This document shows positions 1 through 10,900 of a stretch of DNA of 26,628 nucleotides, in pieces. The notes under the pieces were generated by a model. The model did no database searches and had not been told where the DNA came from. It worked only from the letters and a program-made list of their open reading frames with translations. How positions within the stretch are numbered: the first letter of the stretch is position 1; every line of letters begins with the position of its first letter. The DNA is from Salpingoeca rosetta (taxonomy: Eukaryota > Opisthokonta > Choanoflagellata > Craspedida > Salpingoecidae): positions 641,150-667,777 of the forward strand of contig NW_004754898.1 in the NCBI RefSeq assembly GCF_000188695.1, written 5' to 3'. Position numbers and translations under genes: made by a program.

Positions 1-1893
1 ACCTTGCCAGAGAGGCGCGTCGTGCACAGGTGGGTGCCGTTGACGGTGAAACTGCAGTCCAGCTGGTCCACCTCCACCTCAATGTGCATCCACGGGTCGT
101 TCTTGACCATGCCCAGCACGCCAAACCACGCCGCGCCGCTTGCCGCGTCGCCGCCGCTGGGAGCCATGAGCGGGTTCACCAAATCTGTCGCCGCAGTGGC
201 CGCAGCAGTCGCGGCCGCCGCGCTCATGGTGGGTGACGTCGATGCCCCTGGCGTCGGAGACAGCGCAAACGGCGTCTCTGCAGACTCGGCTGCGCCCTCA
301 GGAGGGTTCTGCTCAAACATGTCAAACGCAAGCAATCCCAGCTCGTTCTCCTGGTAGTTGACGCTGGGGTCGCACAGCTCGCTCTCCTTCACATCCACAG
401 GCACGGCGTCGCCATCACCCACATCATACGCGCCAGCGCTGCCGAGACCTGACTCGCCAGGCACCTTGCCGGCACCGGCAGAGGCAGATGTCGAGCTCAG
501 CGGCTGCTGGCCTGCATCACTGCTCTCCGGTGCAGAGTACAGCGGGTTGGGCATCATCGTCACGTCGGATGGGCCGGCCTCCGGCTGGATTTCAAACATG
601 GGGTTGACAAAGCTGAAGTCGCCCTCCTGCGTGCCCAGGTACCCGAGCTCGACGTCGAGCGCAGAGCTCTGATCCAGCACCTCCTGCTGCTCCTTGTTGC
701 GCGTGTACAGGGTGATGATGATGTACCACACAAACATAAACACGATGCACACGCCGCTCACAATGATGGTCAGGTAGAAGGGCCAGTTGCTGTCCGTCAG
801 CGTGCTCTGTCCAAAGTCATCGTCGTCGTTGCCCGTGGTCGGCACAGGCTGCCCCGTGGTCGTCACAACGTTGACCTGGCCGTCACAATAGTCCGACAGC
901 AGGTCGGGCGTGCTGCTTGTGCCGGTCGACGTGCAGTAGTGTGCAAACAGGCAGACGGATGAGCGGTGATGGGCGAGGTCGCGGTACCGCGCAATCTCAC
1001 ACACGCACGCGCCGTGGTAGAACTCCAGCAGCGCGCCAAGCGCAGAGCACTCCGTGGCCAGCTCCCCGTGCAGGAACATGTCATCGCACAGGGCTTCTGC
1101 CTGTCGCTGCAGCGTTGCGGATTCAAACACACAGCCCATCGACGCGCGGAAGAGTAGCGGCGCCGTGGACACGGGGAAGAGGTTCGAGCCGGAAGGATCC
1201 GGGGAACCACCGTCGCTGGGCATGCTCGCCTGTCCACGCAGCCTGCACCGCGTACCATCAACGCCGTACTGGTCAGCCAGCAGCGTGCTGGTGCCGGTCA
1301 GCTGCGCGTTGTCAAAGTTGGTGTGCATGAGCAGACCATCCGAGTAGCCCTGTTGCGGGTAGAAGAAGTTCTGCCCAACCTGGTCTCCGGAGATGGGCCG
1401 GTTCCAGAAGCGCACCTCGTCCATGTGGCCCTCAAAGTCCGTGGTCTCAGTCTCGCGGCGACGGCGTGCCTCCGTTGACGACGGTTGCAGCACGGGGATG
1501 GGCTCGAGGGCACGCCCCAAGGTGAACTCGCCGTCCACGCCAAAGTGGCACGTGCGCAGGAGGCCGACAACCACGTCGGTTGCCACCACCAGCCCGGGTC
1601 GGTGCACCAGCACAAAGAGGCGGCCGTCCGTTGGGCGCCACGTCACCGTGATGTGCGCCCACAGGTTGCGGTACATGATGATGCGTGTCTTGAACACAAA
1701 CGTGCCCCAGGTGATGGTCAAGCGGCCGTCCAGCACGACGCAGTTGAACGTGATGCCGTTGGCGTAGTCCGTGTAGAACGAAAACACGACAAAGTTGCGT
1801 GTGCAGCGCCGCAAGCGGTGTGGGTTCAGCGGCACAACGTAACCACCACCATAGCCATACGTGTAGTCACCCGAGCCAGAGCCGGAGCCGGAG

Positions 1894-1936
<43 letters not shown>

Positions 1937-4900
1937 CAGACCCACTGCCGCTTCCGCTTCCGCTTCCGCTGCCAGTGTTGTCTGCTGCATACTGGTCCAA
2001 GTCGTCATGAACGTTGTCAAAGCCAGGTTTCACCCAGCCCTCTACAGCCAAGCCGCACTCGCCACCATTGCACATGCCTCCACTAGCACCGCCATCACCC
2101 GAACCAGTCCCATCACCACCAGTGCCACCACCACCCGTGCCACCACCCGTGCCATCATCGCCGCCGGACGGCTCGTATGGAACGTCGCCGCAGTCGCGCT
2201 GGGGCACAAAGCTCACAGAGGTCTGGTTGAAGGCAAACATGAAGCCGCCAGAGCCAATGCGGGTCTGGCCAGGATCAAATCGGCCTGGAATCACGTCGTG
2301 GCCAGGCACACCAAAGCGGCGAGGCAGCATCTCATTCAACCATGCCTGCGACAGCACCTCGCTGTCAAATGGCAGCGTTGTCGTCGTCGTTGTCGTTGTG
2401 GTTGTTGAGCTACTCGTTGACGTGAGCAGAGGCGTGGTCGTGGACGTGGCTGTGGTCGTGTTGCCAGCTGAACTTGTTGTGTTCACCGCAGCCGTGGTCG
2501 ATGCAAGCACCGTGCCATTGGTCGCTGGCGTTGCTGCGCTTGTGCTTGGCATTGCCGTTGCGTTGGCGGGGGTAGTTGCGTTCGACAGTGGCGTGGTCGG
2601 CGCTGGCACCGTCGTTGTGATGGCTTCACTGCAGTTGGAGCCCGTGTATGGGAATGCGCAGCTCGAGCAGTTGTCGCCCGTGAAGCGGGCATCGCAGTCG
2701 CACACAAACGCGGTGTTGTTGACCAGACGGCAGTCGCCGTGCCCGCCGCATGTGACCTCGCGCGTGCACGCCTCAACGGCGCAGGTCGGACCGGCCCAGC
2801 CGCGCTGGCACAGGCACTCGCCGACGGGAATGCTCGTGTTGGCCGCAGTACTCATGGTGCCGTTGACGCCCGTCGTGGCGGTGCTGCTGTTGGTGTTGGC
2901 TGTCTCCACGCAGGAGAGGCCATGGCCAGAGCAATCGTCGGGGCAGACAATGTCATCCGTGCAAGTCGCGCCGGTCTTGCCAAACACGCACAGGTCGCAC
3001 GTGGGGCCGGTGAAGCCAGCGTCACACGCGCACACGGCAACATCGCCCTGCGCAACGCACTCACCGTGGCTGCCGCAGCCGGCGCCGCCAGCACACGACA
3101 GCTCAACATGACAGTGGTCGCCACCGTAGCCGCTCACGCACTCACCGCAGGCAGCGCCCAGCGTCGTGTTGGAGCACATGCACACGGGCTGTTCGTTCAC
3201 AACCGCGCACGTGCCGCGAAGCGGGCCGCCGCACTGCGGGCTGCCGGGACAGATGGGCTGGCTGCAGTCTGCGCCTTGGAAGTTGGGGTCGCACAGGCAG
3301 TACGGGTTTGGTGCGTTGGCATAGTCCAGGGCGCACACGCCACGGTTGGAGCAGTCTGGCTCACCGGGGCAGTCGAGGACATCGCACGCCTCGCCGCGCC
3401 GACCCGTTGGGCACTCCCTCCACGTAAACTCCGTCTGCAGCGCTGTGGAGTTGGAGCCGCACAGGCCGTGCATGTTCTCCTGCAGCGACGCGGGAATGTC
3501 CAGGGCCGCGCTCAGCTGCCCGACATACGCCGTCACCGTCACCCGCACGCCGTTGGGCAACGACACCACGAGCTTGTGGCGCGACTGCAGGTACCACTCT
3601 GCCCTCAGCCCGCCGGGCGTGGCAAAGTCTGTCGGGTGCTCGACCGTCTGCATGGCGCCCGTGAGCGCGTCGGAGAAGAGCGCCTCCAGCCGGTTGGCAC
3701 CCGTGTCTGCGAGGTACACGGCCATGCTCTGGCTGTCGTATGACACGCCAATCATGGACGACGACACGCACGTCTCAAACGCCGTGCAGGGGCGGTGGAT
3801 GCTCTGCACGTGCATGGTGTCCGTGCGCACGAGCGTGTACGTGCCGAGGCCGCTGAACTGATACGCCGTACCAGCAAAGCTGGTGAAGTACGGGTCGCCA
3901 AACGCCGTGCACACGACGTTGCCCTCCGTGGTGGAGTTGATAAACAGGTCGGGCGCGGTGGCCACGCTGCAGTCAACACCGGTCCACCCGGGGCTGCACG
4001 ACGAGCACAGGCTGTCGCCGTTCCAGCGCGTCTCGCACATGCACTGCCCCGTGACGGAGTTGCAGCTGCCGTGGCCAGAGCAGGCCACGCCATCCACCAC
4101 ACCCTCGCACAGGGAATCGCACGTAATGCCAAAGTGCACGGCGTCGCACTCGCAGTAGTGGTTGCCGGATTGGTCTGTGGCCTCACGGCCAAACAGGCAC
4201 AGCCTGTCGCAGGTTGGCCCGATCCAATCGGTCTTCAAGCCCTCATTGCACAGCGGCCTTGCAGGCCACTCTGCCAGGTTCAGGTCATCCTCGCACAGCG
4301 TTGCAAATGCAAAGACGCTGACGAGCCCAGACGCGCTGGCGTTGTTGGCTGCACCCTGCTGCAAGCACTGCAACAAGTAGTACTCGGCCGGGTTGGGGAA
4401 CAGCGGCGCACACATGGCCTGCAGCGAGCCAATCCAGCGGTTGCAGTCCGCAAGGAACACCTGCTGCTGCGCGGGCGTGGCGCCGTAGGTTGGCAGCGAC
4501 ACGGGCCACGCGTCCACAAGCGGTGCCGTTGACGTGCTGTTCAGACCACCGCTGCCGCCACTGCCGCCACTGCTGCTTGCACTGCGCCGGCGGCGCTGCA
4601 GCAACTCCTCATCGTAGCCGGAAGCAAACTCGTCCAGAGACACCACCAGCCCAATGTCACGCGCTTCAACGTCGTCCTGCGAGTACACAAAGGTGATGGG
4701 GAGTGGAAGCGTGGAGGCGATCCACGTTGGCGCCTGTCGTGTAAAGAAGAGCAGGGTTGGCCCAACCTGGTCACCGACAACGTCGCCGCTGCCCTCGTCA
4801 AACTTCCACATGCCGGCCAGGTCTGGTGCGTACGGCGGTACGTTCTTCAGGTACGTGGAGGCAACGATGGCCGGGTTGCTGGGCCGCGTCCACAGGCGAA

Positions 4901-7900
4901 GCTCATCCACGTCGCCAACAAACGGAGCAACCGCACCCTGTCCCAGCACGGAGTCGCCAGCCATCCACACGCCAAGCAGCACCTGGCCGCCAGACTCGCA
5001 GGCGCTCGTGCCCACAAACGCAGTGAACACGCCCGATGTGTCGTCCGTCAACAGCCACACCTCAGCGGTGCCCTGGGACCGTGTCCACACGACGCTGAGC
5101 TGGTGCCACTTGTTGATCTGGAACGCCACCTCGGTCGGGTACGCCTCCGAGCCATACGAGACAATCAGCGTGTCAATCTGCCACGAGCCATCCCTGCTCA
5201 GGGCAAACGCGGTGCTGTTAGCAGAGCCAATGGGCGACAGCAGTGCCACCCGCTCGCCCTGGTGCATGCGGTGCTCCAGCACGGTGAAGGCGGCGCCTGC
5301 CAGCGTGCTCACGGTGAGTCGGGCGCCAACGGTGGGCCGCGTGTGCGCGTGCATGAGCCACAGGCCACCCGAGATGCTGAGCCGTGTGAAGGGACCGGAG
5401 TCGCCAAACGACACAGCGAGCGTGTGCAGCTTGCGGTATGCAAAGGCAACGCCGCCAACCTGCTTCGGCTTCACGCTCACCTCAAAGGTCACGGTGTCGC
5501 TGTCGTCAAACACGAGCGGCGACGAAACGAGGCCGCTGTCGTTGAGGCGGAGGGCAAAGCCGGCGTCGGTGGCCGTGGCCGGGCTGCTGCTGGAGAACGC
5601 CTCCATCTCATCCGGCAGGTCTGCCAGCGTCAGGTTTGCAAACGCCAGCGACGAGCCCGCATGGCAGGAACCAAGCAGGCCCTCCGTCCACGCGCAGGTG
5701 GTGGCGCGAGGAGCGCGCAGGAACACTTCCAGGAAGCCCTGGCGCTGCTCAATCACCAGCACGCTGCCCACATCAAACCGCAGCACTACGCTGTCCAACG
5801 ACGTTTGGGTCACGTTGTTGACGCCACTGCTGCCGCCACCACCAATTGGAATGGCAACACCCTCGGAGCGCGTGAGCACGTTGTTCACACGCACCTCAAA
5901 CGCGCCCGCAGCAACATAGGGGCTCACAAGCTGCACCTTGTCCGAACCAAATCGGACTGTCACCTCCGATACACACACTGCGCGGCCCTGCTGGCACGGC
6001 GCCAGCTGCGCGGTGACTTTGGCCAGCTCCTGGCCGCCCGTGTTGACAACACCCGCACGCTGCTGGCTCAGCACCACGCGGCCAGGTGACGGGTAGGCAA
6101 AGGAAATGCCCTCAAACGCATGCACAAGGCCGCCAGTAAAAATACCAGCAGCCACGGAGGCGCCGGCACCGCTGTTGTCGCTGCTGCTGTCGAGACGTGC
6201 AAATTCGCACTTGGCACCCAGCCAGCCCTGCGCACAGACTGAGCAGTCTGCGCCGGTCCACTGGGGATCGCAGGCGCAGGTGCCATCCACGCGACACAGG
6301 CCGTTACCGTTGCACGGCGTGGCTGCACCGCCAGGGCACGCGTCCTTGCACTCCGTGCCATAGTATCCGGGGTCGCACACGCACACGTTGAGATCCTCTG
6401 CAGAGGCGTGGCCGTTGTAGCACAGCTTGTCGCACTTGGTGCCAATGTACAGCGGGAAGTCCATGTCTGCGTAGTCGTTGCAGAAGCTCTGCAGCGGCCA
6501 CGTCTTGAGGCTCAGCACAGACTGGCAGTAGTCCGCGTACGCCACCAACGACGACATGCCTGCCGCCAGCTCGTTGGAGCGCGCAATGTCAGCGAGGCAC
6601 GCCTTGAGGTAGAAGTCAGACGTGGCCTGGCCCAGCAGTCTGCATGGCGTGTTGGCGCGGATGAACAGGCCGCAGCGGAAGTTGGCCAGGTCGTCCAGCT
6701 CTGGCGAGGAAAACTGCACAGCGCCGCCCTCGTCGCTTGGCGGGGCGTCAATGTCCGTGTACGTGAGGAACCAGACGGGGCTCGGCAGCGGCGGCTGCGG
6801 GAACACGAGCGGCGTGGCAGCGGGGCCAAGGTCCTTCGCCACAGCACCAGCGCCGTCGTCAAACTTCCACAGCGACACCAGGTCCACATCCGAGGGCTGC
6901 ACGTTGCGGTGGAAGTTCTGGCGGATGGCCGTTGAGTCGAACAGGGAGTTCTTCTCGAAGATGCGAATCTCGTCCACGCAGCCCACGAACTGCCCGCTGG
7001 CGTGGCTGCTGGTCGCGTATGCGGAGGGCCGCCACTGGCCAAACGAGAGCACGCCACCCGGGCGGAACATCTGGCTTGAGTCTGCAAAGAAGACCGACTT
7101 GGACAGCAGCGTACCTTGCTGCGTGAACATAAACAGGTTGACCACCCCCGTGGTGCGGCTCCACACGAGCGTGATGTGGTTCCACGCGTTGAGCTGCACA
7201 ACAAAGTCTGTCGTCACGACGCGGTCGCCATACACCACCTGCAGCGGGTTGGAGAGCACGACGGAGAAGGTGCGGCCGAACTGCGGCTCCTCGGGCTCGG
7301 GCTCCAGCAGCTGCTCAATCGGGTGAGGCAGACACACGTCGCGCAGCACGCGCTGGTTGATGCCGCTGATGGGCTCCGTGATGTGCGTGTACGACATGAC
7401 CGTGCCGCCGTACCGCTGCGGCTTCACCAAGAACTCAATCATGACAAACTTGCTCTTGAAGGCGTTCACCATGGGCGGCGAGTAGATGCCAGAGTCTGCA
7501 AAGCACACGGCGTACCCGTTGGTCGGGTTGTCAATGGGCTCGTCCAGCCAGTCCTTCTCCAAGATGTCGAGGATGTCCTCCTCATCCAGCTCCGTTGGCG
7601 ACTCGGGCATCCAGTCGTTGGTGCACTGGCTGCCGTCGCCACCGCACACACCGCACTGGTCCACGTAGGACACAAATGTCACGCCACGCAGGCGACACGC
7701 CTGCTCGTACGCCTGCACCACCGCACAGCTGCACGCGCTGCTGCACGCAGCGTAGCTGACGGCACACGCGCGCACGTACGGCTCTGGGTCAACCACGCCG
7801 TGGCACGCGGAGTAGCGCCCGCGCGGGGCAGCGAGCACATCGCAATTCTCGCCATGCTCGCTCGCAGGTGGCTGTGCTGGCAGGCACTGGCGTGACGGCG

Positions 7901-10900
7901 TCGCGGGCGTCTCGGGAACACGCCACGACGAGGCAAGCGCCGTGGTCTGCGTCAGGTTGCCCGTGTCCTGCACCGCTGTGTTGTCGGAGGTGAACAGCAC
8001 CTGCGTGCCGCTGAAATGGCCGCACAGGCCGCACAGGTTGTTGCGGTACGCGGTTGGCGCGTTGACCTCCAGCAGGTCGCCGTTGAAGGTGATGGAGACG
8101 TCAAGCACAAGCAGCTGCACCGTCACCTTCGAGTACACGCGAGACACGCGCACGCGGCTGGTGACAATGGGCAGCGCGTCGTCCTCAACCACCTCGCCGT
8201 TCATGACCACAAGGCCGCCCAGCCGCACGTCCACCGTGACAGCGGGCTCCTGCGTGCTGCCGTCGGAGATGGCGGGCAGGATGACGCGCACCTCATCGGC
8301 AGCGGGGTACGCTGACGTCGATGCGGCTGCCAGGGTCGCGTGCACCTGGAACTCGCTGCCATCGCAGTTGGGGCCGCCAGAGGCCACGACAAACCTGCCG
8401 CGCCCGCAGAAGCTGAAGGGCAGGCCGTCAAACGTGGTCATGTGCGCGCCGTACAAGAGGCAGCTGCTCGTGCCATCCGGCAGGTCATCGTCCCTGCACG
8501 TGGAGCCGTCGCCGCCACACACGCCGCAGCGGTCAATGACGGAGGTGTATGGCACCTGGATGGAATCGCACAGGCTCTCAAAGGCCCGGAACGGGTCGAC
8601 GCATGCTTTGCCAATGTCCTTGGCGTCTGTTGCACAGGCCATGCTCAGGCACGCGCGGTAGAACGGCTCCGGGTCAAGCACGGCGGCACAGGAGCCATAC
8701 ACAGGTGCGGGGCTGTTGAGCAGCGCACTGCACTGCTCCTCTGCGCGGGCACGGTTAGCGGGGAAGGCGACGCAAGGGTCGCGCGGCGGCTCGGGCCCAT
8801 CCGTGCACGTGGTGCTGGCGCTGGTGAGGCGGCGAAGCAGCGGCGGCGTGGCTTGGTTTACACCAAAGCTCCACATGGAGTTGCGGTTGCTCGGCGCAAA
8901 CTCGTCTGCAAGGCCGTTCATGTTCCCGCACAGGCCGCACACGCGCGACTGCAGCGAGCGCGGCACAAACACGCGGAACGTGTTGAAGTGCGACCACTCC
9001 ACATGCACGCCCGTTGCCTGGTGCACAACGCGCAGCACGCCGCTGTCACCGTCGCCTGTGTGGTGCACGGACACGCCGTGCCTGTTCAGGTAGGGCGCTG
9101 TCAGCACGGTGTCGTCTGCCTTGTCGTCAATGTCGTCGCCAGCAAGCGACACAACACCGCCGCCCGTGATGTGCACGAGAGGCGATGCGCCAAAGCGAAC
9201 AGCGAGCACGGGGGTGGCTGGGTCGCTGCCGCGCGTCACCACGGTGATGTCAAACTCGTGTTGCGAGCAGTCACTCACCAGGTTGTACTCGCACTCCCCG
9301 GCAAAGTCGAGGCTCTCGCCATCAAAGGTCACGTAGGACGAGGACGCGAACACGGTGCAGGAGGCCAAGCCATCTGCGCAGGTTGAGTCGTCACCGCCAC
9401 ATACGCCGCACACGTCGCGCGCGGACGAGATGCCCGTGGCTCCGGCAAGCGCACATGCACCCTCGTAGGACGCAATGATGTCGCAGGCATCCAGGAGGGG
9501 GAGGGCGTCCGTGGCGTTGCCAAAGGTGGCGGCCACGGCGCTGGTGGCGTTGTGCGGCCAGGCGGACCACGCACATGCCGCTTCCAGGCATGCCTGGTAG
9601 TATGTCTGTGGAGCGACGGTGGCGTGGCATCCGGCGAGCGAACCGAGCGGGTCGACGAGCACGTGGCACAGTGCTTCGGCGGCGGAAAGCGCGCCGGCGT
9701 TGCCAGCGCACTCGGACGGCGGCAGCACGGTGGCGTTGAAGGTCTGGTTGGTGAACTGCGGGTCGCCAAACGGCGCCAGCAGGCCCGTGTCGTGCACCTG
9801 CCAGCCAAGCACGCTGGTGTAGGACGTGGAATCGTCGCCAATGTGGCCGTTGTTGTTGCCGGCGATGCCGCGCGTGCTCACAAAGAAGCTCTCTGGGGCG
9901 CGCACCCACGCCGTCGCCGCAATCAGGTCAATGTCCATCTCAAACAGGCCCTCGTACAGGCTGACAAACAGGCGAAAAGAGCCGTGAATGTTCCGCAAGT
10001 AGACGGTGAAGCGTAGGCCAGAGAGCCTGTAGCCTACCAGGACGCGGCCGTTGATGCTGACGCGTGTGTGCACGAGGTCAACGTGGATGGTGACCGTGTT
10101 GGAGATGACAATGGCAATGCCGCGGAGGCACGCGGGCGAGTAGCGGCTGCTTGTTGTCGCCCAGGTGCAGGTACCCACGCTGCCGTACACGCGCAAGGGG
10201 TAGCCGTTGTACAGGCTCTCCACCAGCAAGTAGTCGTAGACGTTCGTGCGCCAGATGGTGGCGCCATCAAATGTGCGGTACACCACGCGGCCAGATCCGC
10301 CAAACACGCTAAAGCGGCGCACCGACGGCGCAACGCAGCCCGTCACGGGGCTGCAGTAGCGCCAGGGTGCGCGGCAGTGCCGTTCAAGCACACGAATCAC
10401 AGACCGTGCGGCAGCAGTGGGAGTTGACGCAGCGCACACGCGGCGCAGGCACGACTGGTAGTAGAAGTCGACGTTGACGCCAAACGTGCCGCTGCAGGAC
10501 GCAAAGAGCGTGGTGCGCACAACCGCACAGTAGGACGCGGCCAGCTGGTACGCGTACGCGTTGCCTGCACAGGGGCTCGTGGGCAGCGGCGGAAGCACGC
10601 ACACGGCGCTGGCAGACGCCGTGAACAGCGCGGCCTGGAACTCGCTCTGCAGTGCACCCGCAACCGCGGTGGTGTCAGCAGACGCGGCCAGACCACACGC
10701 ACCGCACAGGCGATCTCGGTACGAGGGCGCAATAAAGAGCTCGTGGTGAGTGCCGTACCACGTGAACACCACTTGCTGGTTCACGCCCACCACCTCGATG
10801 CGGCCGTTGAGGTTGCGGACGAGCGTCTCCTGCTGGTCGACGACCGTCCAGCCGCCCGTCAGGAACGCGCCGTCAACGTCCACGGTCATGTTTGCGTGCA

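Larger units (their letters stand above)
1..707 (-). other. Cytosolic tail, at least 235 residues, truncated by the window edge
   Basis: After the helix the tail is acidic and Ser/Pro/Gly-rich, with short motifs: GYLGTQ, NPMF (594-605), NPLY (537-548), AYDVGDG and NYQENEL. NPxY/NPxF motifs bind PTB domains and clathrin adaptors in LDL-receptor and integrin tails. An Ala/Thr run lies near 180-235. The last stretch (120-1) has a more ordered composition with Trp and Cys and an Asn-Gly-Thr sequon, and continues past the window. Confidence 0.8.
1370..2070 (-). other. LamG/pentraxin-like domain 3 with a Gly-Ser insertion
   Basis: A glycine-rich stretch with CGDVPYEP at its start (2195-2070) precedes the domain. 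The LamG fold is shown by GLAVEGWVKPGFDN, then after the insertion FVVFSFYTDYANGITFNCVV, LWAHITVTWRPTDGRLFVLV, and HMDEVRFWNRPISGDQVGQN. A (Gly-Ser)17 run sits between the first and second strands, most likely in a surface loop. A polybasic RRRR lies in a late loop. Confidence 0.82.

Noticed and set aside
1872..1973. A CRISPR array or regulatory repeat.
   Set aside because: The repeat unit is six bases without spacers and reads as Gly-Ser in the coding frame; the context is eukaryotic.
4654..5919. Long plus-strand open frames, such as 4654-5919 (421 codons), 2014-3111 and 12900-14069.
   Set aside because: They lie antisense to clear domain-coding sequence and their products are low-complexity Ala/Arg/Val/Ser-rich without domain motifs. 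GC-rich coding DNA gives such shadows routinely.
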